8,881 nucleotides of DNA from contig CATNEU010000040.1 of NCBI GenBank assembly GCA_950097605.1, positions 1-8,881 of the forward strand, written 5' to 3'. A model generated the notes under the pieces. That model made no database searches and was not told the origin of the DNA. It was given only the letters and a program-made list of their open reading frames with translations. Both the position numbers and the translations under genes were made by a program. Positions 1 to 5,830 of the stretch are shown piece by piece. This stretch comes from an uncultured Oscillospiraceae bacterium. GTDB taxonomy: Bacteria > Bacillota > Clostridia > Oscillospirales > Ruminococcaceae. Position 1 is the first letter of the stretch; every line of letters begins with the position of its first letter.

Positions 1-599
1 GGCACGCGCTGGAGCTGTTAAACGCCTTTGGCTTCGGTGTTGGAATCGCCACCAAGAGTGATTTGATCCTGCGGGACATTGATATTCTGCAGGAAATCCG
101 CACCCAGTCCCCTGTAATTGCCAAGCCGACCGTGACCACGCCGCCCGATGCTCTCAGCGCCCAAATCGAACCCGGCGCGCCGGTTTCCTCCAAGCGGCTG
201 CAAACGGTCGCGGCCCTGTCAAACGCCGGGATCTTCGCGGGCATCCTGTTGATGCCCGTGCTGCCGTTTATCGAAGACGACCCAGCGGATCTTCTGCGCC
301 TCGTCGACTTGGCGCACCAGAGCGGCGCGCGGTTTATCTATCCGGGCTTTGGCGTCACGCTGCGGCAGAACCAGCGGCTGTGGTATTACAGCCAGCTCGA
401 CGCGCGTTTCCCCGGGCTGAAAGAGAAATACCAGCGCCGCTACGGCGACGCTTACCATTGTACCATCCCCAACGTGCGCCGCGTTTGGGCGGCGTTCACC
501 GCGCGCTGCGACCAATACGGCATCCTGTATAAGATGCAGGACATCGTGCGCGCCTACCAGCTTGGATACGGCGGCGACCAGCTTAATTTCTTTGCATAA
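1..599 (+). CDS. SPL-family radical SAM protein, C-terminal part (5' truncated by window edge)
   Basis: The reading frame is open from base 3 to the TAA at 597-599, giving 198 residues; the true start and the N-terminal CxxxCxxC cluster-binding motif lie outside the window. The visible part matches what I recall of spore-photolyase-like (SPL) radical SAM proteins: a TKSDLILRDIDIL stretch at the start, then PVIAKPTVTT, an IEPGAPVSSKR segment, AGILLMPVLPFIEDD, a GARFIYPGFGVTLRQNQR block, an RYGDAYHC segment and a short tail ending QLNFFA, where relatives often end QLSLF. These blocks fit the second half of the radical SAM barrel plus the family's C-terminal extension. Proteins of this group bind a 4Fe-4S cluster and S-adenosylmethionine. 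Despite the name, most are not proven DNA photoproduct lyases, and the substrate here is unknown. No convincing terminator follows the gene, so some readthrough into the ZIP gene is possible. Confidence 0.85.
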   Translation, partial: HALELLNAFGFGVGIATKSDLILRDIDILQEIRTQSPVIAKPTVTTPPDALSAQIEPGAPVSSKRLQTVAALSNAGIFAGILLMPVLPFIEDDPADLLRLVDLAHQSGARFIYPGFGVTLRQNQRLWYYSQLDARFPGLKEKYQRRYGDAYHCTIPNVRRVWAAFTARCDQYGILYKMQDIVRAYQLGYGGDQLNFFA

Positions 600-617
600 A
601 GTTTGATTTGAAAAGAA

Positions 618-646
618 TTGCAAACCCGCTTCTTTTGTGGTATACT
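618..646 (+). promoter_or_regulatory. Promoter P1 upstream of the ZIP transporter
   Basis: TTGCAA (618-623) and TATACT (641-646) are separated by exactly 17 nt, a good sigma-A-type promoter. Transcription would start near 652-654, at the left edge of the inverted repeat at 654-671, so a protein bound there would block initiation or early elongation. Confidence 0.6.
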
Positions 647-653
647 GATTTCA

Positions 654-671
654 GGTTAGCTTGTGCTAACC
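654..671. promoter_or_regulatory. Perfect inverted repeat, putative metalloregulator operator
   Basis: GGTTAGC (654-660), a 4-nt centre TTGT, then GCTAACC (665-671) form a perfect 7-bp dyad. It sits at the predicted start point of P1 and ends 2 nt before the -35 box of P2, so one bound dimer could repress both. The half-site GGTTAG/CTAACC is the one in DtxR/IdeR-type boxes, but here the halves are about 5 bp further apart than in a classical box. Assignment to a DtxR/MntR-like or other metal-responsive repressor is inference from this half-site and from the metal transporter downstream. In a P1 transcript the repeat would also form a small RNA hairpin. Confidence 0.5.
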
Positions 672-673
672 AA

Positions 674-702
674 TTTACAACCGGCTTCTAACATTGTATA
701 CT
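674..702 (+). promoter_or_regulatory. Promoter P2 upstream of the ZIP transporter
   Basis: TTTACA (674-679) and TATACT (697-702) are separated by 17 nt. The start point would be about 708-710, leaving a leader of roughly 42 nt that contains the AGGAGG ribosome site at 738-743. This is the more proximal of two tandem promoters. Confidence 0.6.
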
Positions 703-751
703 AAAATAAAAATTTTCCAATTGTGACGATAAAACAGAGGAGGCGATTTGC

Positions 752-1552
752 ATGCCCATCGAACAACCTGTTGTGCTGGCGCTGATCGGCACGGGATTTA
801 CGTTTTTTGCAACCGCTCTGGGCGCAGCGGTGGTGTATCTGTTCCGCGGCGAAATCAATATGAAGATACAGCGCGTCTTTCTGGGCTTTGCCGCGGGCGT
901 GATGACGGCGGCCTCGGTCTGGTCGCTGCTGATCCCCGCAATCGATATGGCGGAGGAGCAGGGCAAAATCGGCTGGCTGCCCGCCGCGGGCGGGTTTATC
1001 CTGGGTTGCGTGTTCCTGCTGGCGCTCGACAACCTGCTGCCCCATCTGCATGCGGGCAGCAGCGCGCCCGAGGGGCTGCCCTCGTCGCTGCGGCGCACCA
1101 CCATGCTGGTCTTCGCCGTGACGCTGCACAATATTCCCGAGGGACTCGCCGTCGGCCTTGCGTTCGGCATGGCCGCCCAGGGCGACGGCTCACCGGTGAC
1201 GCTGGCCGCCGCCATCGCGCTCGCGGTCGGCATCGGCCTGCAAAACTTCCCGGAGGGCGCGGCCATCTCGCTGCCGCTGAAAAAAGAGGGGCTTTCCAAC
1301 ACCCGCTCGTTTGCCTATGGCGCGTTATCGGGCGTTGTGGAGCCGATTGCGGGCGTTGCCGGCGTACTGCTGGCCACCGTGGTCGCTCCCATTATGCCTT
1401 GGTTTCTCTCGTTCGCGGCGGGCGCGATGATTTATGTCGTGGTTGAAGAGCTGATTCCCGAGGCGCACCTCGGCGAGCACTCCCATTCGGGCACCATCGG
1501 CGTCCTGTCCGGATTTCTAATCATGATGGTACTGGACGTGGCTCTTGGATAA
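752..1552 (+). CDS. ZIP family divalent metal transporter
   Basis: This 266-residue integral membrane protein probably imports divalent cations (Zn, Fe or Mn; the ion cannot be told from sequence) across the cytoplasmic membrane. The two ZIP signature helices are intact: HNIPEGLAVG from residue 126, with H126, N127 and E130, and QNFPEGAAIS from residue 164, with Q164, N165 and E168; these polar residues line the binuclear metal site in characterised ZIPs. Further marks are ALSGVVEP (191-198), EELIPEAH (232-239) and a short HSHS patch at 243-246. Hydrophobic segments near residues 8-30, 40-62, 76-95, 115-140, 148-175, 187-212, 215-235 and 248-265 fit the usual eight helices. The length is typical of GufA/ZupT-like bacterial ZIPs, and the His-rich loop after helix 3 is short (HLHAG). 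ATG 752 is supported by AGGAGG at 738-743 with an 8-nt spacer. The gene appears monocistronic and controlled by P1/P2 and the dyad operator. Confidence 0.93.
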   Translation: MPIEQPVVLALIGTGFTFFATALGAAVVYLFRGEINMKIQRVFLGFAAGVMTAASVWSLLIPAIDMAEEQGKIGWLPAAGGFILGCVFLLALDNLLPHLHAGSSAPEGLPSSLRRTTMLVFAVTLHNIPEGLAVGLAFGMAAQGDGSPVTLAAAIALAVGIGLQNFPEGAAISLPLKKEGLSNTRSFAYGALSGVVEPIAGVAGVLLATVVAPIMPWFLSFAAGAMIYVVVEELIPEAHLGEHSHSGTIGVLSGFLIMMVLDVALG

Positions 1553-1569
1553 CCACTTGAAACGCAGAA

Positions 1570-1600
1570 AAGGGATGCGCATTCGCGCATCCCTTGTTTT
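1570..1600. terminator. Bidirectional intrinsic terminator between the ZIP gene and the glycosyltransferase operon
   Basis: AAGGGATGCGC (1570-1580), loop ATTC, then GCGCATCCCTT (1585-1595) form a perfect 11-bp stem in the 64-nt gap between two convergent genes. On the plus strand it is followed by GTTTTG; on the minus strand the stem is followed by TTTTCTG. It can therefore end transcription from both sides. Confidence 0.85.
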
Positions 1601-1616
1601 GTCTGTCTATCCGGCC

Positions 1617-2714
1617 CTAACCGGGCAGCTTGCCGCCCTGATACAGCGTCTCATACTGCCGCACCATCTCGCGGACGTCGAACGCAGCGGACAATTCGCG
1701 GGACCGGGCGCCAAACGCCTGCCGGGTCTCCGGCGACCGTGCGATCCGGCAGATTCTGTCCGCCAGGGCGCTGCAGTCGCCCACGTCGACCATAAAGGCA
1801 TTGGCGCCCTCCTCCAAGAGATTGGGAACGCCGCCGGCCCGGGTCGATACAACCGGCAGGCCCGCGGACATTGCCTCCATGACCGACAGAGGCAACCCCT
1901 CGTAGTCCGAGGACATCACAAATACGTCGCTCTCATGCAAAAAGCGCTCCACATCGCCGGAAACGCCCGCCAGGACAACGTCATTACCAAGTCCCAGCTC
2001 GCGGATCCGCGCTTCGATCTGCGGGCGCAGTTCCCCGTCCCCCACCAGGCACAGCCGGATATTTTGCACCTGCTTCCTGGCCTGGGCAAAGGCGTCCAGC
2101 AGCAATCTGTGGTTTTTCTGCTCTGTGAACCGGGCCACATTGATCAACTGCACGCCCTCGTGCGGGATGGGCGCCCCCGCAAAGCGGCGGGTATCCACCC
2201 CGTTGTTGATCCGCGGCACCGCCTGCGGAGAAAGCCCATACGCCGCGCAGATGCTGTCTCTGATGATATCGGATATCGCCACCGGCGTGCTCCATCCCCT
2301 GTTGTAGGCAAACCGCATGAGTTTTTGATGGCTGCCCGGCAGCTCCTTTGCCGCCACATTGTGGACGGTGTGCAGCCGCACCCCCACACCGCACCGCATC
2401 GCCGGCCAGACCGAATAAATGGCAGCGTATAGGTGGCTGTGCACAACGTCTGGTTTTTCCCGGGCATACAGTGTTTTCAGTTTGCGCACCATCGAAAGGT
2501 CGAGGCCGGGCTTTTTGTCCAGATAGAGGATCTCCACCCCGTTTTTTTCGCCAAAGTCCCTGTAGATACCGGCGCAATGCTCTTTGGAATAGAGCGAGAC
2601 AATCTTCACCTCGTACCGGTCTCTGTCAAGATGCTTTGCGATATCCAGAACCAGGCGCTCCGCACCGCCCGCACCGATGTCCGGCAGCACCTGTATTACC
2701 TTGCATTTTTTCAC
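1617..2714 (-). CDS. GT4-family glycosyltransferase (second of two in the polysaccharide operon)
   Basis: This 365-residue GT-B fold, retaining glycosyltransferase probably adds a sugar from a nucleotide donor to a lipid-linked oligosaccharide in the cytoplasm. N-terminal acceptor domain: IQVLPDIGAGGAER at 7-20, where the glycine-rich loop GAGGAER is typical, and VHSHLY at 91-96. C-terminal donor domain: NNGVDTRRF (170-178), NVARFTEQKN (192-201), LVGDGE (223-228), and the EX7E motif in YEGLPLSVMEAMSAGLPVV with E272 and E280, followed by the nucleotide-sugar loop STRAGGVPNLL. An upstream ATG at 2747 is in frame but lies inside the preceding gene. GTG at 2714-2712 is preferred because AGGAGG (2727-2722) lies 7 nt before it and the start overlaps the upstream stop in a GTGA arrangement, a sign of translational coupling. 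Donor and acceptor sugars cannot be told. It is the last gene before the terminator at 1570-1600. Confidence 0.9.
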   Translation of the reverse strand: MKKCKVIQVLPDIGAGGAERLVLDIAKHLDRDRYEVKIVSLYSKEHCAGIYRDFGEKNGVEILYLDKKPGLDLSMVRKLKTLYAREKPDVVHSHLYAAIYSVWPAMRCGVGVRLHTVHNVAAKELPGSHQKLMRFAYNRGWSTPVAISDIIRDSICAAYGLSPQAVPRINNGVDTRRFAGAPIPHEGVQLINVARFTEQKNHRLLLDAFAQARKQVQNIRLCLVGDGELRPQIEARIRELGLGNDVVLAGVSGDVERFLHESDVFVMSSDYEGLPLSVMEAMSAGLPVVSTRAGGVPNLLEEGANAFMVDVGDCSALADRICRIARSPETRQAFGARSRELSAAFDVREMVRQYETLYQGGKLPG

Positions 2715-3943
2715 GGCTCTTCCTCCTGTCTTCCAGACGGTGCGCACGACTGCTCAAAAAGCGCGAGCAGCTCTTTGGTGTTGCGCAGGTTGTCAAACAA
2801 CGCAGACACCTTTGCCCGGCCGTTCTCCGCGACCGTTTTGTAAAAATCCGCGTCGTCTTTGAGCCTGCAGATCGCATCCGCGATGGCCTGCGGATTTTTC
2901 TGTTCCACCACGCAGCCGCAGCCGTCTCCAATCAGCTCGGCAATGCCGCCCGTATCGGTGGACACAACCGGGATTCCATAGGACATTGCCTCCATCAGGC
3001 TGACCGGAATTCCCTCGTGTTCGCTGTCGCTCAGACACACGCTGGGCAGCAGCATCGCGTCGACCTTCCGCTGCCGGTAGAGCGCAAGCAGTTCGCTGTT
3101 CGGCAGGTAGCCCGGGGCAGAGAGCATTTCGCCAAGGCCGTACCTCTCGATCAGCGCCAGCATTTCCCGCCTGGTTTCCCCTTCGCCGTAAAACGTGCAG
3201 CGCACATCCCGCGCGCCGCGCGCCGCCAGCAGGCGAAACGCCTCCACAACATAGCGGTGCCCCTTGATCTCCACGAAGTTTGCAGGCATGCACAGTGTAA
3301 AATGACCGGCATCCCGCTGTGCCGGAACCATCGGCGTATTCTCCGGCAGGTCGATTCCCAGGTAGATTTTCACGACCTTGTCCCTGTCTTCCTCGCAGAC
3401 GAGGGACCGCACATAGTCCATCCCCGTTTGACTGATGGTGCGCAAAAACCGCGCGGTGCGCGCTTTTTCCCGAATGCCGTTGTTTTCGTATAAATCCCAG
3501 CGGTGCCCGGTCATCCCCCAGGGGATTCCGGTTATGGAGGAAGCAATATAGCCCGCGGTCGAGACCGTTGCGAGCCAGTGTGCATGTATAAAAGCAAAGT
3601 CCCCGCAGTTCAACAGATATTGGGCGGTTGCCAGCGCCTTTGGGAAAAAGAACAGGTTTTTGACGGCCTTGCGCAGTCCTCCCGCGCGGGTCAGCATCCG
3701 CAGACAGGGCTTCAAACAGGCCAGAGGATGCCTGCAAAGCAGCCCGGCGGCCATCCGGTAACAGCGGCCGCTGTGCGCGCCGAGCCGGAACACCGTATAC
3801 CGGTCGTCCAAACAGGTTCGCTCCGGGCGCAGCGGGATCACAACGACCTCGTGTCCCAGCGCGCGCACCGCGTCGATTTCCCGCAGAACAAAGGTCTCCC
3901 CCTTGCCATAGGGGGCCAGCGTGGTCAGATAGCAAATTTTCAT
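2711..3943 (-). CDS. GT4-family glycosyltransferase, WcaL/AmsK-like
   Basis: This 410-residue GT-B glycosyltransferase resembles the colanic-acid WcaL type. The N-terminus KICYLTTLAPYGKGETFVLREIDAVRALGHEV corresponds to the 'SETFVxxEI' start of that group. Further blocks are FIHAHW (118-123), TGHRWDLY (145-152), IYLGIDL (193-199), ANFVEIKGH (221-229), FYGEGETR (251-258), MLLPSV (297-302) and the EX7E motif HEGIPVSLMEAM with E310 and E318, followed by STDTGGIAEL. It would act at the inner face of the membrane on the lipid-linked repeat unit; specificity is unknown. The ATG at 3943 is preceded by GGAGG (3952-3948) with a short 4-nt spacer. The region between about 55 and 115 contains several Cys residues (C61, C70, C76, C80, C113), more than usual, but no metal-binding pattern is clear. 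The gene lies 61 nt after the Wzy-like gene and overlaps the next gene by 4 bp. Confidence 0.9.
   Translation of the reverse strand: MKICYLTTLAPYGKGETFVLREIDAVRALGHEVVVIPLRPERTCLDDRYTVFRLGAHSGRCYRMAAGLLCRHPLACLKPCLRMLTRAGGLRKAVKNLFFFPKALATAQYLLNCGDFAFIHAHWLATVSTAGYIASSITGIPWGMTGHRWDLYENNGIREKARTARFLRTISQTGMDYVRSLVCEEDRDKVVKIYLGIDLPENTPMVPAQRDAGHFTLCMPANFVEIKGHRYVVEAFRLLAARGARDVRCTFYGEGETRREMLALIERYGLGEMLSAPGYLPNSELLALYRQRKVDAMLLPSVCLSDSEHEGIPVSLMEAMSYGIPVVSTDTGGIAELIGDGCGCVVEQKNPQAIADAICRLKDDADFYKTVAENGRAKVSALFDNLRNTKELLALFEQSCAPSGRQEEEP
2722..2727 (-). promoter_or_regulatory. Ribosome binding site deciding the GTG start of the distal glycosyltransferase
   Basis: On the minus strand AGGAGG occupies 2727-2722, 7 nt before GTG at 2714. 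It lies within the last codons of the upstream gene and makes the GTG start far more likely than the in-frame ATG at 2747. Confidence 0.8.
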
Positions 3944-3968
3944 GATTCCTCCGCATAGGGCGCATCAT

Positions 3969-3999
3969 AAAAACGCGCCGGTCTTACAGCCGCTGCGCG
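3969..3999 (-). terminator. Terminator-like hairpin inside the polysaccharide operon
   Basis: Read on the minus strand, just after the Wzy-like stop codon, CGCGC (3999-3995), a 2-nt bulge AG and CGG (3992-3990) can pair with CCG (3981-3979) and GCGCG (3978-3974) around an 8-nt loop, followed directly by TTTTT (3973-3969). The stem is GC-rich and the U-run is short, so partial termination is plausible; this would lower glycosyltransferase expression relative to the first gene. No separate promoter is obvious in the rest of the 61-nt gap. Confidence 0.4.
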
Positions 4000-4004
4000 C
4001 CGCG

Positions 4005-5438
4005 TCATACCTCCTCCGGCTGCTGCGGCGCGGGCAATGCGTTCTCCTTCTTGTTTCGGAACAGCAGAAAGCTCTGCTCCGGTCCGGAAAGACAATAGGC
4101 CACCAGCGGCATGGCCACCGAGTAGCTTAAAATCGGAAGCGATAGGCAGGCAATGCCCAGGCTGGTGATCACAAGCATCCGGCCGTAATCCCTCTTGATG
4201 AAAAAACCAATAAACATCCATCCATATACCGCGGCATACATCAGCGCCGCCAGAACGCCTCCGTCGTGCAGTGTAATCACATACTGGGAATCTCCCAGGA
4301 ACTCTCCCTGCACCTGCGCGGGCCCCACACCGATCACCGGGTGGCGCTCGATCAGCGTGGCGGCCTCCGCAACAATTCCCGAAGGGGTTTCTTCTTTAAT
4401 GGGGTCTTTATCGTTGTTGTCTTTGTCCTTATCGGCCGGCTTTTCGGGATGCGGTATGATGTTTTCATACCGGCCCGCAAGCGAACGTACCGGGTCAATA
4501 ATAAATCCATAATAATACTTCACCTGTTCGCCCCGTCCAATTCCATAGCCAATTGCCGCAACCGCGATACAGACCGCCACGGTCCCGGCAAAGAATTTGC
4601 CGATGGTTTTGAGCTGCGAACCAAGCCGCGCTTTCCGGAACCAAATCAGAACAGCCGCAAGCAGCAAAAGCAACAGGATGAATATACCGATCATCACGGT
4701 TTTGCTGAAAGCAAAAAAGCCGGCGGCCAGGCTCACGCAAAAAAGCCCAATCGCTTTCCAGGACGCCTTTTTCCGATGCACGGTATACCCCATGATGATA
4801 CCGCAGAAGGCCAGAGATATAGCGGCCAGGATAATCGGCGTATAGGAGGCGCCGAACGCCCTGTAAAAATGCCCCGCCCGCTGCATAGCGTTGATCGGCG
4901 CGTTTTTGCCCGCATGCGCATACAACTGCCGGATCATCGGCAGGCTGATATCATACGCCGCAAATTGCAAGATGACAAAGACCACATTGACCGCAAGGAC
5001 AATCAAAATACTCTTTAAGACAATGCGATACAGCGGAACTTTCCCACGCGCCTCATCAAACAGCAGGCTCAACGCCACAGAACCCAAAAAGAACTGACCC
5101 ATTCCTACAAAGTGGTTGAGGTCGCCGAGTTTCGGTTCACCGTTGACCATCCAGCCCAAAAACACAAAGGCAATCGCCGCGGTCATTCCCACGGCATAGA
5201 TAACGTGTCCCGTCCGCAGCCGCACCCGCTTATTAACGAGCGCATACAGCGCCAACACAAACAAAAGCGCCGTCACAAAGTATCCCGAGTTGAAGCCGGT
5301 GCTCCCAATCATAAAAGCCGGCAGGCAAAAATAACTCACAGACGCCGCAATCGTAGCATATTCCAGCTTTCCCTTCACATAGAGTATGCATATCGCCGCC
5401 AGTGCACATAAAATGATGCCGTCATTTATCATCCACAT
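4005..5438 (-). CDS. Wzy-like polysaccharide polymerase / O-antigen ligase-like membrane protein
   Basis: This 477-residue polytopic membrane protein has about 10-12 hydrophobic helices and one large outer loop (about residues 300-390), the plan of Wzy polymerases and O-antigen ligases. Supporting marks are GHFYRAFGASYTP (189-201), FFAFSKTVMIGIF (241-253, like the conserved region at the start of the Wzy_C domain), and in the big loop LIERHPVIGVGPAQV (362-376), where the 'HPxxGxGP' block is a hallmark of the family. In a Gram-positive cell with no LPS, polymerisation of a flipped repeat unit or transfer of it to a wall acceptor is the likely role. The loop carries an unusual DKDKDNNDKD run at 336-345. 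An in-frame ATG at 5462 has no ribosome site. ATG 5438 is preferred because AAAGGGG (5453-5447) is 8 nt upstream. It is the first gene of the minus-strand operon and is probably transcribed from the promoter at 5677-5705. Confidence 0.85.
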   Translation of the reverse strand: MWMINDGIILCALAAICILYVKGKLEYATIAASVSYFCLPAFMIGSTGFNSGYFVTALLFVLALYALVNKRVRLRTGHVIYAVGMTAAIAFVFLGWMVNGEPKLGDLNHFVGMGQFFLGSVALSLLFDEARGKVPLYRIVLKSILIVLAVNVVFVILQFAAYDISLPMIRQLYAHAGKNAPINAMQRAGHFYRAFGASYTPIILAAISLAFCGIIMGYTVHRKKASWKAIGLFCVSLAAGFFAFSKTVMIGIFILLLLLLAAVLIWFRKARLGSQLKTIGKFFAGTVAVCIAVAAIGYGIGRGEQVKYYYGFIIDPVRSLAGRYENIIPHPEKPADKDKDNNDKDPIKEETPSGIVAEAATLIERHPVIGVGPAQVQGEFLGDSQYVITLHDGGVLAALMYAAVYGWMFIGFFIKRDYGRMLVITSLGIACLSLPILSYSVAMPLVAYCLSGPEQSFLLFRNKKENALPAPQQPEEV

Positions 5439-5446
5439 ACGCTTTT

Positions 5447-5453
5447 CCCCTTT
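5447..5453 (-). promoter_or_regulatory. Ribosome binding site deciding the start of the Wzy-like gene
   Basis: Minus-strand AAAGGGG at 5453-5447 stands 8 nt before ATG 5438. The alternative ATG at 5462 has only CGAAATAA-type sequence before it, with no purine-rich site. Confidence 0.65.
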
Positions 5454-5496
5454 ACCGCTCATTTATTTCGCTGCGCGCCGCCCACGTGCAGGCTCT

Positions 5497-5520
5497 GCCC
5501 ATGCTATCCTTAGTATGGGC
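5497..5520. promoter_or_regulatory. Leader hairpin of the minus-strand polysaccharide operon
   Basis: GCCCATGCTA (5497-5506), loop TCCT, TAGTATGGGC (5511-5520) form a 10-bp stem with one G-T pair. It lies within the predicted leader of the Wzy-like transcript, about 60-80 nt before the start codon. The minus-strand 5' arm (GCCCAT) could alternatively pair with GTGGGC at 5485-5480, closer to the ribosome site, so a two-state leader is conceivable. On the plus strand only a weak ATTTTA follows, so it is a poor terminator in that direction. Function is inferred only. Confidence 0.4.
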
Positions 5521-5582
5521 ATTTTATAGATGGAATCCACAAATTGTTTGTATGGTTTCCCCGGTCATGCATGCTTTGCAAT

Positions 5583-5598
5583 TGTGATCGCGGTCACA
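5583..5598. promoter_or_regulatory. CRP/FNR-type palindromic binding site
   Basis: TGTGA (5583-5587), TCGCGG, TCACA (5594-5598) matches the TGTGA-N6-TCACA pattern bound by CRP-family dimers, and the central 6 bp are nearly symmetric too. It lies about 70-90 nt downstream of the predicted minus-strand start, which would suit repression or roadblock, and well upstream of the flippase, which would suit activation. Which CRP/FNR-family protein, if any, binds is unknown. Confidence 0.4.
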
Positions 5599-5676
5599 GA
5601 ATAGTCCATATTCATCCAGCCGGCCTTGGTAATACTGGTCAAAATACTGGGATGCAAAACCGCAATTTCATGTTCA

Positions 5677-5705
5677 ACTATATCATTTTTGACGTAGTTT
5701 TGCAA
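5677..5705 (-). promoter_or_regulatory. Promoter for the minus-strand polysaccharide operon
   Basis: On the minus strand TTGCAA (5705-5700) and TATAGT (5682-5677) are separated by exactly 17 nt. The start would be near 5670, giving an untranslated leader of roughly 230 nt before ATG 5438. This is the best sigma-A-like match in the divergent region on that strand. Confidence 0.55.
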
Positions 5706-5721
5706 TTCTCAGAGGATTTTG

Positions 5722-5750
5722 TTCAAAAGTTTACCACTTTTTCATAAAAA
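5722..5750 (+). promoter_or_regulatory. Candidate promoter for the flippase gene
   Basis: TTCAAA (5722-5727) and TAAAAA (5745-5750) are 17 nt apart, each matching four of six consensus bases. The leader would be about 75 nt. It is the best plus-strand candidate seen, but weak; a regulator-dependent promoter is possible. Confidence 0.3.
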
Positions 5751-5818
5751 CACACTGAATCGGTTTCTATAGACGTGTTAATTTTATGGAATCCGCAACA
5801 ACGACCCCTATACGAGTT

Positions 5819-5822
5819 GGAG
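5819..5822 (+). promoter_or_regulatory. Ribosome binding site deciding the flippase start
   Basis: GGAG at 5819-5822 lies 8 nt before ATG 5831. The in-frame ATG at 5786 is preceded by GTTAATTTT with no ribosome site, so the shorter protein is preferred. Confidence 0.6.
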
Positions 5823-5830
5823 CGTGCAAC

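Larger units (their letters stand above)
5439..5830. other. Divergent intergenic regulatory region between the Wzy-like and flippase genes
   Basis: This 392-nt gap is visibly AT-richer than the genes around it and has no credible coding sequence. It holds, from left to right, the Wzy-like ribosome site, a leader hairpin (5497-5520), a CRP-type palindrome (5583-5598), an AATACTGG direct repeat 12 bp apart (5631-5638 and 5643-5650), a strong minus-strand promoter (5677-5705), a weaker plus-strand promoter candidate (5722-5750) and the flippase ribosome site. A related element, TTTTAT then GGAATCC and CAA, occurs near both ends (5521-5542 and 5781-5798). The layout suggests joint control of the two divergent transcripts. 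Confidence 0.6.

Noticed and set aside
601..624. Possible terminator after the radical SAM gene (GTTTG...CAAAC)
   Set aside because: The stem is only 5-6 AT-rich pairs, has a long loop and no T-run, and overlaps the -35 box of P1.
1545..2432. 295-codon open frame on the plus strand starting at the end of the ZIP gene
   Set aside because: It runs through the terminator and antisense to the distal glycosyltransferase, with shadow-like composition.
2348..3493. 381-codon open frame on the plus strand across the two glycosyltransferases
   Set aside because: It overlaps two clear GT4 genes on the other strand and is rich in Arg, Pro and His with no domain; it is a shadow frame.
2793..3968. 391-codon open frame on the minus strand in another frame of the WcaL-like gene
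   Set aside because: It is the alternate frame of a gene with complete GT4 motifs; its sequence is Arg/Gly-rich and without family motifs.
5497..5520. The inverted repeat as an intrinsic terminator
   Set aside because: There is no T-run on the minus strand and only ATTTTA on the plus strand, where no upstream plus-strand gene needs terminating.
5689..5717. TTGACG at 5689-5694 as -35 of a plus-strand promoter
   Set aside because: The sequence 17-18 nt further on (GAGGAT/AGGATT) is a poor -10, so the weaker-looking but better balanced TTCAAA/TAAAAA pair is preferred.
5544..5747. 67-codon open frame in the divergent region
   Set aside because: It starts with TTG without a ribosome site, crosses the CRP-like site and the minus-strand promoter, and resembles no known protein.
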